The notes beneath the pieces were generated by a model. That model saw only the letters and a list, made by a program, of their open reading frames with translations, was not told where the DNA came from and made no database searches. Below are positions 32,796 to 40,815 of a stretch of 64,000 nt of DNA, in pieces. How positions within the stretch are numbered: position 1 is the first letter of the stretch; every line of letters starts with the position of its first letter. Source of the DNA: Emcibacter sp048269205 (GTDB lineage Bacteria; Pseudomonadota; Alphaproteobacteria; Sphingomonadales; Emcibacteraceae); assembly GCF_048269205.1 (NCBI RefSeq), contig NZ_JBLXJC010000001.1, positions 620,001 to 684,000 of the forward strand, in the 5' to 3' direction. Position numbers and translations under genes: made by a program.

Positions 32796-34451
32796 TTACT
32801 CCGAAAGGGCGCTGGAGACACGGCTCTGGTTGACCGCTGTCTGGCCGGTTGTTTCGGTCCTTGTCGCATGTGAGGGGCCCTGAATCGTTTTCCATATATT
32901 GTAAAAACCGATGGCTGCGCCAAGCAGGAACAGTGTACCGCCAAGGGCTCTGGCAATATAATAGGGATGCATGGCGACCAGGGACTCAAGGAAGGAATAG
33001 GCGAGGGTATCGCTCGGGGTGTAGGTTCTCCACATCAGGCCCTGGATGATGCCTGAATTCCACATGGCAAAAACATAAATAACGGTACCGGCCAGGGCCA
33101 GCCAGAAATGCAGTTCCACCAGACCATTGGAATAGATATCGCGGCGGTTCCAAAGCCGGGGCACAAGAGTGTAGATGGAACCAAAAGTGATAAAGGCGAC
33201 CCAGCCAAGAGCGCCGGCATGAACATGACCGATGGTCCAGTCTGTGTAATGGGACAGGGAATTAACCGGGCGAATGGCCATGAAGGATCCTTCAAATGTC
33301 GACAGGCCGTAAAAAATAGCCGCGACCATTATGAACCTGAGCGCAGGGTCGCTCCTCACCTTGTCCCACGCGCCGTTGAGGGTCAGGAGTGCGTTGCCTG
33401 CCGACGCCCAGGACGGCACCAGAAGCATTGCCGAAAATGTCATGCCGAGGTTTTGCACCCAGTGAGGCAGAGCAGTGTAGTGAAGATGATGGGAACCGGC
33501 CCACATATAGAAAAAAGTAATGCCCCAGAAACTGACGATGGATAGACGATAGGAAAAAATCGGCCGTCCTGCTCGTTTGGGCAGGAAATAATACATCATT
33601 CCCAGGAAACCGGCGGTCAGGAAAAAGGCAACCGCGTTATGTCCATACCACCATTGAGTCATGGCGTCCTGTACGCCGGAGAAAACAGGAAAACTCTTCG
33701 CACTTCCCAGGGAGATTGGCAGCGCGAGATTGTTGACAATATGGAGAATGGCAACGACGAGAATGAAGGCCAGATAATACCAGTTAGAGACATAAATATG
33801 AGGTTCCTTGCGGCGGGCAAGGGTTCGCATATAGAGTGTCAGATATGTGACCCAGACAATAACCAGCCAGATGTCGGCATACCATTCCGGTTCGGCATAT
33901 TCCTTTGACTGGGTTATCCCTATGAGATACCCGGAAACCGCCAGGATACAGAAGAGATTATACCCGAGAATCACAAACCAGGAGCTGAGCCGGTCCGGCA
34001 TGGTCGCTCTTGAGGTGCGTTGCATGACATAAAATGAAGTCGCGATCAGGGCATTGCCGCCAAAACCGAAAATAACGCCGGTCGTATGTACTGGTCGCAG
34101 GCGGCCGAAACTTGCCCAGGGGGCATCGAAGGTCATTTCGGGAAAGGCAAGTAACCAGGCGACCCAGGCGCCAATGAATATGGCAAACACAGCCCAGGCC
34201 ATGGCAAGTATTATTCCAATTTTGCATGATTCGTCGTAATATGCCGTCAGTGTTTCCTGTCCGGGCCGGGGAGCATAGAAACCATTTCCAACCAGAACAA
34301 CAGCGGCCAGTCCGGCAATGACAATGAGGAAACCATGAATTTCCAGCAGGTCATTCCGTCCGGCGACGGCAAGGGTAAAGCCCGCACAGGCTACCAGAAG
34401 GGAGATAATCAGTGCGATTTGTCGTTCAGTCTTGGTCAGTGATGTGCTCAT
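32796..34451 (-). CDS. ccoN: cbb3 cytochrome oxidase catalytic subunit CcoN
   Basis: High-affinity haem-copper oxidase, subunit I. The 551 residues include the metal-binding histidines: RPVHTTGVIFGFGGNALIAT (low-spin haem ligand), HWVQNLGMTFSAM and the GHNAVAFFLTAGF copper-site region, plus TIGHVHAGALGW (haem ligands). It heads the ccoNOQP operon and is divergent from nnrS. An NsrR-type box at 34536-34558 lies in the shared promoter. Confidence 0.96.
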   Translation of the reverse strand: MSTSLTKTERQIALIISLLVACAGFTLAVAGRNDLLEIHGFLIVIAGLAAVVLVGNGFYAPRPGQETLTAYYDESCKIGIILAMAWAVFAIFIGAWVAWLLAFPEMTFDAPWASFGRLRPVHTTGVIFGFGGNALIATSFYVMQRTSRATMPDRLSSWFVILGYNLFCILAVSGYLIGITQSKEYAEPEWYADIWLVIVWVTYLTLYMRTLARRKEPHIYVSNWYYLAFILVVAILHIVNNLALPISLGSAKSFPVFSGVQDAMTQWWYGHNAVAFFLTAGFLGMMYYFLPKRAGRPIFSYRLSIVSFWGITFFYMWAGSHHLHYTALPHWVQNLGMTFSAMLLVPSWASAGNALLTLNGAWDKVRSDPALRFIMVAAIFYGLSTFEGSFMAIRPVNSLSHYTDWTIGHVHAGALGWVAFITFGSIYTLVPRLWNRRDIYSNGLVELHFWLALAGTVIYVFAMWNSGIIQGLMWRTYTPSDTLAYSFLESLVAMHPYYIARALGGTLFLLGAAIGFYNIWKTIQGPSHATRTETTGQTAVNQSRVSSALSE

Positions 34452-34535
34452 TTCAGACTATTTCCCACTATCGGAAACGTGACGGGAGAAAGAAAAATTC
34501 TTCCGCGAAACACGCAGGTTGAGTTTACTGTATAA

Positions 34536-34558
34536 AACAGGTATATTAAATATATCTT
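34536..34558. promoter_or_regulatory. NsrR-type box between ccoN and nnrS
   Basis: An 11-1-11 near-palindrome with left arm AACAGGTATAT and right arm AAATATATCTT, compared with the known NsrR motif AAGATGYATTT-N-AAATRCATCTT. I count 8 of 11 matches on the left and 10 of 11 on the right. It sits 85 bp from ccoN and 64 bp from nnrS, so it could regulate both. nsrR itself is at 37980-38417. Confidence 0.65.
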
Positions 34559-34622
34559 TTTTGATAATTGTGCAATACAATATCCGGATCAGCTTGGTTA
34601 ATGCTGCGGTGGATGGCTGCAG

Positions 34623-35837
34623 GTGGTTCGAAAAACGAATTTAAAACAATTGGTTACACATGAAATGTTGAAAGATAGGTTCGATCTTTTTTTCTCTGCC
34701 GGGTTTCGGCCTTTTTTCCTCGCCGCCGCAATCCTGGCGTTGTCTTTCGTTCCTGCATGGCTGCTGGCCTTGTTTTCCGGCTCTGGATTTTTTGCCGAAA
34801 ATCTGACGGTCGAATGGCATATGCACGAAATGCTTTTCGGGTATTTCAGTGCAGTGGTGACGGGGTTTCTTTTGACGGCAATTCCCAACTGGACACAACG
34901 GCAGCCTTGGCGAGGTTATCCCCTTATGCTGTTGTTTATACTCTGGCTCGCCGGCAGGGTTGCCATGACTGGGACGCCGGGGGTTGCGGGAAGCATAATT
35001 GACAGCGCTTTTCTGGTTGTGATCACCGGGGTGGCGTTTTTTGAAGTGTGGCAGGCCGGCAACCGGCGTAATTTTGTCGTCGTCGGCGTGGTAGGGCTTT
35101 ATGCTGTTTTTAATATTTTATTCCACCTTGAACGCATGGGGCAGGTCAATACGGAGATTGCTGTCCGGGGGGGGATTGCAACATTGGTCATGCTTGTTTC
35201 ACTGATCGGGGGACGAATTATCCCCAATTTTTCACGGAACTGGCTGAGCAGTCTGCAACGACCTGCACCTATTCCTGTTACCGGTAGCTTTGATAAAATT
35301 TCGCTTCTGGTGCTGGCGGTGGCACTGATATTATGGCTTTGTGCGCCTGCAGAAAAACTGACCGGAGTGTTCCTGCTGTTTGTTGCGGTTCTGCAAATGG
35401 TTCGGTTTCTGCGCTGGCGTTTCTGGCTTATACGCGGCAATGCCCTGCTACTTGTATTACATGTCGCCTACGCCTGGCTACCGGTCGGGGCACTGCTTCT
35501 TGGGGTAAATCTCCTGGCGCCGGTGCAGGAGCTGTTGTCTGGACAGAGTGCGGGGATACATGCCTTGACAGCTGGACTGATGACCATGATGACCCTGTCC
35601 GTCATGACACGGGCGATACTTGGACATACCGGCCGACCACTCAAGGCAGGGTTCCTGGGAACAATGATATTCATCCTGATTTTTCTTGCAGCTTTTTCAA
35701 GAGTTGCTGCCTCTTTTGAAGGGCTCAGCTATCAGCCACTCCTGATTTCGGCTGCTATCCTCTGGTCTCTGTCATTTTTACTGTTCCTCTGTCGTTTTGG
35801 GGTTCTGGTTTTCGCTGAGAGCAAGAGCACTGAGTGA
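34623..35837 (+). CDS. nnrS: NnrS haem-copper membrane protein
   Basis: NnrS-family membrane protein that relieves nitric oxide stress and is usually found with denitrification genes. The 404 residues show the family opening (DLFFSAGFRPFFLAAAILAL) and the metal-ligand segments HMHEMLFGYFSAVVTGFLLT and GIHALTAGLMTMMTLSVMTR. There are about 12 membrane segments. GTG at 34623 is used; an in-frame ATG at 34665 is also possible and no strong ribosome site separates them. Divergent from ccoN, with an NsrR-type box between. Confidence 0.93.
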   Translation: MVRKTNLKQLVTHEMLKDRFDLFFSAGFRPFFLAAAILALSFVPAWLLALFSGSGFFAENLTVEWHMHEMLFGYFSAVVTGFLLTAIPNWTQRQPWRGYPLMLLFILWLAGRVAMTGTPGVAGSIIDSAFLVVITGVAFFEVWQAGNRRNFVVVGVVGLYAVFNILFHLERMGQVNTEIAVRGGIATLVMLVSLIGGRIIPNFSRNWLSSLQRPAPIPVTGSFDKISLLVLAVALILWLCAPAEKLTGVFLLFVAVLQMVRFLRWRFWLIRGNALLLVLHVAYAWLPVGALLLGVNLLAPVQELLSGQSAGIHALTAGLMTMMTLSVMTRAILGHTGRPLKAGFLGTMIFILIFLAAFSRVAASFEGLSYQPLLISAAILWSLSFLLFLCRFGVLVFAESKSTE

Positions 35838-35876
35838 CGAAACGACAAGGGACTGGACTTGTTGGAGTAAAAAATC

Positions 35877-36890
35877 ATGATTATAGATGCACATGCTCAT
35901 CTGATAGCTCCGGCGTCGATATACAGTCGACGCTACAACTCCCGTACTCACTGGTGGCCGGAAGGAAATAAGATACCTTCTCCGGTCGATGATGAAGCCC
36001 TGGAAGCATCTGTTATGCTGAATTTGGAAATCATGGATAGTGTGGGTACGGACATTCAAATTCTCTCACCCCGGCCGTTTCTGATGTTGAATGGGGAAGC
36101 GTGTTGGGAGGAAATTAACGACTGGACGACTGAAAATAATAATTTGATCGCCCGGGCGATGGAGATGTTCCCGCGTCGATTTCGAGGCATAGGTTGTTTA
36201 CCACAAAAGGTAGATTATCCAGTTGAAACTGTCTTTGATGAAATCGACCGCTGTATAAATGAATTGGGGTTTATCGGAATTCTGTTAAATCCGGATACAT
36301 CGGAGGGGATGAACTCGGCACCGCCCCTTGGAGATCCGTACTGGTACCCTCTATATGAGAAGCTCTGCGCTATGGATCTTCCTGCCCATGTCCACAGCGG
36401 AAATTGTATCAACGGGCGTGTGGACTTTGATGAGCATTTTATCGCAGAAGATACACTGGCCGTCAGTTCCATATACAAAGCAGGGGTTTTCCGGCGTTTC
36501 CCTGAATTGAAATTGATGATTAGTCACGGAGGCGGTGCCATTCCCTATCAAATCGGTCGCTGGAGGTCGCATTATCAGAAGTATGGAAAAGACAGGATAT
36601 ACAATGGTGAGGGGCCAACTGCCTTTGATGGGATCCTCAAGCTATTCTGGTTTGATACGGTTCTGCAAAGCAAGGAATCATTGGAATTGCTGTTCAGGAT
36701 CGTTGGTTCCGAGCGGTGTTGTTTCGGGACCGAACGGCCAGGTAACAGCGGGGGTGTCGATCCGCATACTAAACGTTCCTGTGACGATTTGAAGCCAGTC
36801 ATAGAAAGCATTCCGTGGTTGACCGATGAGCAACGCAGGGGAGTGTTTGAAGAAAACGTTCGTCGACTTTTCACGCGGTTGAATCTCTAG
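35877..36890 (+). CDS. Amidohydrolase-2 / ACMSD-superfamily metal enzyme
   Basis: TIM-barrel metal-dependent hydrolase or decarboxylase related to the ACMSD and 4-oxalomesaconate hydratase (LigJ) families. The 337 residues start MIIDAHAHLIAP (HxH), with later metal-site histidines in AHVHSGNC and ISHGGGAIPYQIGR. The C-terminal acidic ligand appears as FGTERPGN with Glu, as in LigJ-type members, instead of the ACMSD Asp. It lies 39 bp after nnrS on the same strand. Substrate is unknown; the link to NO metabolism is not obvious. Confidence 0.78.
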   Translation: MIIDAHAHLIAPASIYSRRYNSRTHWWPEGNKIPSPVDDEALEASVMLNLEIMDSVGTDIQILSPRPFLMLNGEACWEEINDWTTENNNLIARAMEMFPRRFRGIGCLPQKVDYPVETVFDEIDRCINELGFIGILLNPDTSEGMNSAPPLGDPYWYPLYEKLCAMDLPAHVHSGNCINGRVDFDEHFIAEDTLAVSSIYKAGVFRRFPELKLMISHGGGAIPYQIGRWRSHYQKYGKDRIYNGEGPTAFDGILKLFWFDTVLQSKESLELLFRIVGSERCCFGTERPGNSGGVDPHTKRSCDDLKPVIESIPWLTDEQRRGVFEENVRRLFTRLNL

Positions 36891-37012
36891 AAAAGGATGT
36901 CATCCAGAATTGTCAAAGCAGGTTCTGCGTCACTGGATGGCTTGTTGGCAGTGTCAGGATTGATCGCAATCGATTGACTGATACGATGGCAGGCAGCATA
37001 AGGATGGGGTGG

Positions 37013-37396
37013 TCAGGTTCGTTTCCCGGAGGCCAGTCCCAGTCTGAGACTATCCGCGATACGCTGACTTTTGGTAATAAAATTCTCCGCCGCTATCGGG
37101 GTGTATATTTCGCGCACTGTATCGGTGAAAAGCTCAAGCCATCTGTCAAACAGGTTCAGGTTGAAGGGGGGCAGGTCCCGGTGCTTCTGGAGCGGATTAC
37201 CATGATACCTGCCTGAAGTGAGCAGAATAGACGACCAGAAATCATACATGCGGTGCAGATGAAGACTCCAGCTTTGGTCGTCTGTGCCAATTGCCACATC
37301 AAAGATGGGCCCGAGTTCTGCATCCTGCCGAATTCTGGCATAGAATAGATCAACAAGCTGTTTGATGTTTTCTTCTGTGATCTCTGTCGCCCGCAT
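37013..37396 (-). CDS. Group III truncated haemoglobin-like protein
   Basis: 127 residues with the group III truncated haemoglobin pattern: ELGPIFDVAIG, HLHRMYDFWSSILLTSGRYH and FDRWLELFTDTVREIY. Start at 37396 has GAGAAG just upstream. The residue before FDRWLELF is normally the proximal haem His (HF-x-RWL), but here it is Leu82. An upstream KH at 71-72 is the nearest His. An NsrR-type box 35 bp upstream suggests NO control. Possible NO or O2 binding is inference. Confidence 0.82.
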   Translation of the reverse strand: MRATEITEENIKQLVDLFYARIRQDAELGPIFDVAIGTDDQSWSLHLHRMYDFWSSILLTSGRYHGNPLQKHRDLPPFNLNLFDRWLELFTDTVREIYTPIAAENFITKSQRIADSLRLGLASGKRT

Positions 37397-37430
37397 TATC
37401 TTCTCACATTTGGAAACATTTATGTTATAA

Positions 37431-37453
37431 AAGAAGTATATTAAATGAATCAT
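37431..37453. promoter_or_regulatory. NsrR-type box between haemoglobin and DUF488 genes
   Basis: 11-1-11 motif with left arm AAGAAGTATAT (9 of 11 consensus) and right arm AAATGAATCAT (8 of 11). Located between the divergent haemoglobin (start 37396) and DUF488 (start 37535) genes. Confidence 0.6.
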
Positions 37454-37534
37454 TATAGGGGTATATTGTATAGTTTTTTTTGATTGTCAATTGATGGTAT
37501 CCTGTGAAGGCTGAATTGGCGCGAGAAAGGTAGA

Positions 37535-37960
37535 GTGATGGATATTGTTACCCGAAACTGGTGTCATGAGAAAGATCACCCCTGTTCCGGATACAGGGTA
37601 TTGATTGACCGGAACTGGCCGGAAGGGGAAAGCCGGGAGAGTATGCTACTTGATGCCTGGTGGAGCGAATTGGGCGCAAGTGACGAAGTATGCAGAGCCC
37701 GCCTGGAGAAGGGGGCGGACATCGAACAGTTGAGGCAAACATATATAGATGAACTGAACGCGAGAAGACCGGATATTATCCGTTATCTGGAAAATGTACC
37801 TGCAGAGCCACTGGTTTTAGTTTCTGTTGTCAGCAGTACCGGTTTCAAGGCGGCTGAAATCCTGCATGAATATCTGGAAGGGTTGCTTGGGGATGAGGAA
37901 AATTCAGGGCGGTTCAGTTCGCCACCATGTTACCTCGCTGATCACAAGGAATGGGAGTGA
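37535..37960 (+). CDS. DUF488 (YeaO-like) protein
   Basis: 141-residue DUF488 family protein. The family core is visible: YRVLIDRNWPEGESRESMLL, DAWWSELGASDEVCRARLEK and QTYIDELNARRPDIIRYLEN. Two or three Cys residues are not in a metal-binding arrangement I recognise. Function of DUF488 proteins is unsettled. Linkage to an NsrR-type box suggests NO or redox response. Confidence 0.72.
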   Translation: MMDIVTRNWCHEKDHPCSGYRVLIDRNWPEGESRESMLLDAWWSELGASDEVCRARLEKGADIEQLRQTYIDELNARRPDIIRYLENVPAEPLVLVSVVSSTGFKAAEILHEYLEGLLGDEENSGRFSSPPCYLADHKEWE

Positions 37961-37979
37961 GGCTGGAGTCAGAAAGATT

Positions 37980-38417
37980 TCAGCCTGACAGACCTTGAAG
38001 ATCGGAGAGGCTTCCGGGATGGTTGACAAGATCCTTGAGGCTGTATTGGTCAAGAGTATTTAAAAAGGAAATCAGGGCTTTTTGTAGCGGATTCTTCAGC
38101 CCGCAATTTTTCGAAATAAGGCATTTGTTCTTTTCACTATCGAAACATTCAACAAGATTGAAATTGTCTTCAGTGGCGCGGATGACCTGGCCCAAATTTA
38201 TCTTGTCCATTGGCATCGCCAGACGCAATCCACCGTTGCGGCCTCTTACGGGATGGACAAATCCGGCTTCAACCAGAGTATGTGAAACTTTCATCATATG
38301 GTTTTTTGATATGTCGTATCGTTTTGCAATCTCTTCAATTGTATGGAGCTTATCCGGTTCAACAGCAAGGAGCATGAGAAGGCGCAAGGCATAATCTGTA
38401 TGATAGGTCAGTCGCAT
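37980..38417 (-). CDS. nsrR: Rrf2-family nitric oxide sensor NsrR
   Basis: Fe-S-cluster repressor that releases DNA on binding NO. From ATG 38417 (MRLTYHTDYALRLLMLLAVE) it is 145 residues with a winged helix-turn-helix, and the cluster cysteines Cys91, Cys99 and Cys105 in ECFDSEKNKCLISKNCGLK. This Cys spacing and the N-terminus match NsrR rather than IscR, which has a different Cys pattern. It is divergent from nirK and has an apparent NsrR half-site upstream, implying autoregulation. Confidence 0.92.
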   Translation of the reverse strand: MRLTYHTDYALRLLMLLAVEPDKLHTIEEIAKRYDISKNHMMKVSHTLVEAGFVHPVRGRNGGLRLAMPMDKINLGQVIRATEDNFNLVECFDSEKNKCLISKNCGLKNPLQKALISFLNTLDQYSLKDLVNHPGSLSDLQGLSG

Positions 38418-38443
38418 TATTGTTCCCGAATTTTCCACGTGTA

Positions 38444-38454
38444 AAGATGTATAT
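38444..38454. promoter_or_regulatory. NsrR half-site upstream of nsrR
   Basis: AAGATGTATAT, 10 of 11 match to one arm of the NsrR motif; the second arm is not recognisable. Located 27 bp upstream of the nsrR start codon. Could autoregulate. Confidence 0.4.
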
Positions 38455-38547
38455 GATGTGCTGGTTATGAAAAATCAAGTGTTCAGTATATTTCGTTCTA
38501 CTGAGTTTTCCGGGCACTTTCAAATTCCCTAAAATCAAATTTCACAA

Positions 38548-38570
38548 AAGAAGTATTTGACATACATCTA
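38548..38570. promoter_or_regulatory. NsrR-type box 1 upstream of nirK
   Basis: Left arm AAGAAGTATTT, G, right arm ACATACATCTA: 10 of 11 and 9 of 11 against AAGATGYATTT-N-AAATRCATCTT. The best match of the set, 73 bp before the nirK start. Confidence 0.78.
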
Positions 38571-38584
38571 TTATAATCCTATTA

Positions 38585-38607
38585 AAGAAACATATTAAAT
38601 ACATCTT
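38585..38607. promoter_or_regulatory. NsrR-type box 2 upstream of nirK
   Basis: Right arm AAATACATCTT is a perfect consensus half; the left arm AAGAAACATAT matches 7 of 11. It lies 37 bp after box 1, 36 bp before the nirK start. Two boxes imply tight control. Confidence 0.7.
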
Positions 38608-38642
38608 TAATTTTTGCACTGTCTTATCAGGGAGTATCAGAT

Positions 38643-39587
38643 ATGAAAATCCGTTTAGCGGCTTCTGTATTGGCTACGAGTGTTTTTTGCTTTCCGGCTC
38701 TTGCTTCGGCAAAGAACGTCAAAGTGGAAATTCCGGTTATTGAAAAAGAGCTGGTTATTGATAATGCCGGCACCAAACAGTCCATGTGGACGTTTGGCGG
38801 GACTGTTCCGGGGCCATTGGTAAGGGTGACGCAGGGAGACGTTGTCGATTTTACGCTGGAAAACCTTAAAAGTAACAAGCAAAGCCATTCAATGGATTTT
38901 CATGCGGCGCGGCTGGATGTGTTGAATGAATTCGCCACTGTAAATCCCGGTCAGTCGAAGCAATTCCAGTTCCGGGCGGACTATCCGGGTGTGTTCATTT
39001 ATCATTGCGGGGCGGAGGCCATGTCAGAGCATATTTCCCGTGGCATGTACGGGGTCATCATTGTTGACCCGAAAGATGGTTACAGCGAGGTATACCCAGA
39101 ACCGGACCGGGAGTATGTGATTGTTCAGGGTGACCTCTTCAGGGAAGGCACTGTGGCGGCCGATGTTACAAAAAACATCGGAAAATACGCGAATTTGATT
39201 AATGGAAAAGTCTTCCATTACGATCCTGTACATGACCAGAATGCCAGCCTTGCCCTGGAATCGAAGCCGGGTGAGCGGGTCAGATTTTATTTTGTCAATG
39301 CCCAGATCAATGACAGCGCGGCCTTTCATCCGATTGCCGGGATCTGGGACAGGGTGTGGGAAAATGGAAATCCTAAAAACGTAATGCATGGCATTCAGAC
39401 ATATGATGTCCCTCCGGCTCATGCGGTGACCCTGGATTTGATAAGTCCCTCTGACAGACCCACGAATAATGCCATTGTCGACCATCAGATGAAGAATGCG
39501 CTGACTGGGGCCATCACTGTTCTGATGAATTACAAAGAGGCAAATCCAGAGCTGGGACGAAACGGGAACCTGATTATAAGAGAATAG
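38643..39587 (+). CDS. nirK: Copper nitrite reductase NirK
   Basis: Periplasmic enzyme reducing nitrite to nitric oxide. The 314 residues have a signal peptide (to about residue 23) and two cupredoxin domains. Type 1 copper ligands are visible as His82, Cys122, His130 and Met135. Type 2 ligands are His87, His121 and His281, with catalytic Asp85 (SHSMDFHAA) and His229 (AAFHPIAGIWDRVW). All expected active-site residues are therefore present. It is followed by cytochrome c genes that may donate electrons. Confidence 0.95.
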   Translation: MKIRLAASVLATSVFCFPALASAKNVKVEIPVIEKELVIDNAGTKQSMWTFGGTVPGPLVRVTQGDVVDFTLENLKSNKQSHSMDFHAARLDVLNEFATVNPGQSKQFQFRADYPGVFIYHCGAEAMSEHISRGMYGVIIVDPKDGYSEVYPEPDREYVIVQGDLFREGTVAADVTKNIGKYANLINGKVFHYDPVHDQNASLALESKPGERVRFYFVNAQINDSAAFHPIAGIWDRVWENGNPKNVMHGIQTYDVPPAHAVTLDLISPSDRPTNNAIVDHQMKNALTGAITVLMNYKEANPELGRNGNLIIRE

Positions 39588-39637
39588 ATCTCTCTGAATC
39601 CAGGCCCCTTTACATGGTGTTTCCGGGGGCTGGTGCC

Positions 39638-39677
39638 GGGGTGTAAAAGGCTGTCTATACCCTGCCTTTTACACCCC
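39638..39677. terminator. Hairpin downstream of nirK (attenuator or terminator-like)
   Basis: Perfect 13-bp arms (GGGGTGTAAAAGG, 39638-39650 and 39665-39677) and a 14-base loop. The bases after it are ACTTCCCCC, not a T-run, so an mRNA-stabilising or processing hairpin is as likely as a terminator. It separates nirK from the cytochrome genes. Confidence 0.5.
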
Positions 39678-39711
39678 ACTTCCCCCCTCATAAGTAGAAT
39701 GGGATTAAGAA

Positions 39712-40413
39712 ATGATCAATTTTTCAGTATCCAGGTCCTGCAGACATATGGCCGTTTCTCTGGTTTTCTTATACGCGAACGGTGCGCAGGCCCAGTCTGG
39801 CGCAGATTTGGTCAAGGAGCAGTGTTCATCCTGTCATGTTTTGACCGAGAAGATATTTTCAGTAGAGGAAAGAATGGCCCAAAAAGGCCCTGCTCTTTTC
39901 TATGCCGGTACTAAATATCGTCGGGAATGGCTTGAAGAATGGTTGCAGAAACCGACCGGGATCCGTCCAGCCGGAATGTTTTCGGGTAATCATACGATCG
40001 TGACTGACGAAGGTGATGAGATAGATGAAACAACTTTATTGCCCCATATAAAGCTTTCATTAGCAGATGCAAAACTGGCAGCAGAGTTTCTGATGACACT
40101 TACTGCAAAATCAGATTTGGTGAAGACGGGAGAATATGTACCCAAGCCGGTCTCGAAACGAATGGGGGCGATGAACTTCAGTAAGTTCAAGGGCTGTTCT
40201 TCCTGCCATCAGGATGAGGAAGGATATGGGGGAGTTTCCGGACCAGAACTCTATACGGCTTATAGCCGGATGAAACCGGATTTCATCGTCTCCTATATTC
40301 GTAATCCTGTTGCGTGGGATGGTGTCAGTCTGATGCCGCACGTCGAGCTGAAAGATAAGGAAATTTACAAGCTTGTAAATTATCTCAAGCTGATCTCGGG
40401 AGAAGAAGAATGA
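39712..40413 (+). CDS. Dihaem cytochrome c (NcgB/NcgC-like)
   Basis: Exported cytochrome c. The 233 residues begin with a signal sequence and contain two haem sites: CSSCH in KEQCSSCHVLTEK and CSSCH in KGCSSCHQDEEGYGG. It lies 125 bp downstream of nirK and overlaps the next cytochrome gene as ATGA. Probably an electron donor or partner in nitrite reduction. A similar set (multicopper oxidase, two cytochromes, nirK) is described in Nitrosomonas as ncgABC-nirK; orthology to a specific Ncg protein is not proven here. Confidence 0.85.
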   Translation: MINFSVSRSCRHMAVSLVFLYANGAQAQSGADLVKEQCSSCHVLTEKIFSVEERMAQKGPALFYAGTKYRREWLEEWLQKPTGIRPAGMFSGNHTIVTDEGDEIDETTLLPHIKLSLADAKLAAEFLMTLTAKSDLVKTGEYVPKPVSKRMGAMNFSKFKGCSSCHQDEEGYGGVSGPELYTAYSRMKPDFIVSYIRNPVAWDGVSLMPHVELKDKEIYKLVNYLKLISGEEE

Positions 40414-40772
40414 GATATTGCGGATTTTTCGGGCTCTTTCTTACTATGACCGGAATGATGGTGGTCAATGTTCATGCTTCTGATTTGAAAACCGGGGCTG
40501 TCCTTTACAAGGCATATTGCACCCAGTGTCATGGACTTGAGGGGGACGGGTATGGCGTCAATGCCGGATATATGGATGTACAGCCCCGTGATCACACTGA
40601 AGCCAAGGAAATGAATGCTCGTTCCGACGAGGATTTGTTCAAGGCGGTAAAATTCGGAGGGTCGGCGGTTAATAAGTCCGTTCTGATGCCGTCTTGGGGC
40701 AATAATTTATCAGATGACGAAATCAGGTCACTGGTTTCCTACTTGCGGGTTCTGTCCAACCCCGAAAAGTGA
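40410..40772 (+). CDS. Monohaem class I cytochrome c
   Basis: 120 residues with a signal peptide and one haem site, CTQCH in AYCTQCHGLEGDGYG. A methionine-ligand segment, VLMPSWGNNLSDDE, matches class I cytochromes. It overlaps the preceding dihaem gene by 4 bp and is 43 bp upstream of the multicopper oxidase gene. Likely an electron carrier within the nirK cluster. Confidence 0.85.
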   Translation: MRYCGFFGLFLTMTGMMVVNVHASDLKTGAVLYKAYCTQCHGLEGDGYGVNAGYMDVQPRDHTEAKEMNARSDEDLFKAVKFGGSAVNKSVLMPSWGNNLSDDEIRSLVSYLRVLSNPEK

Positions 40773-40815
40773 GGAATAACCTCAATTTAGATGACTATAT
40801 ATTAGGAGAAACAAG

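Noticed and set aside
34558..34573. Possible FNR/Dnr box (TTGATAATTGTGCAA)
   Set aside because: The palindrome is TTGAT-N4-ATCAA over 14 bases. Here the right half is wrong and the spacing is off by one.
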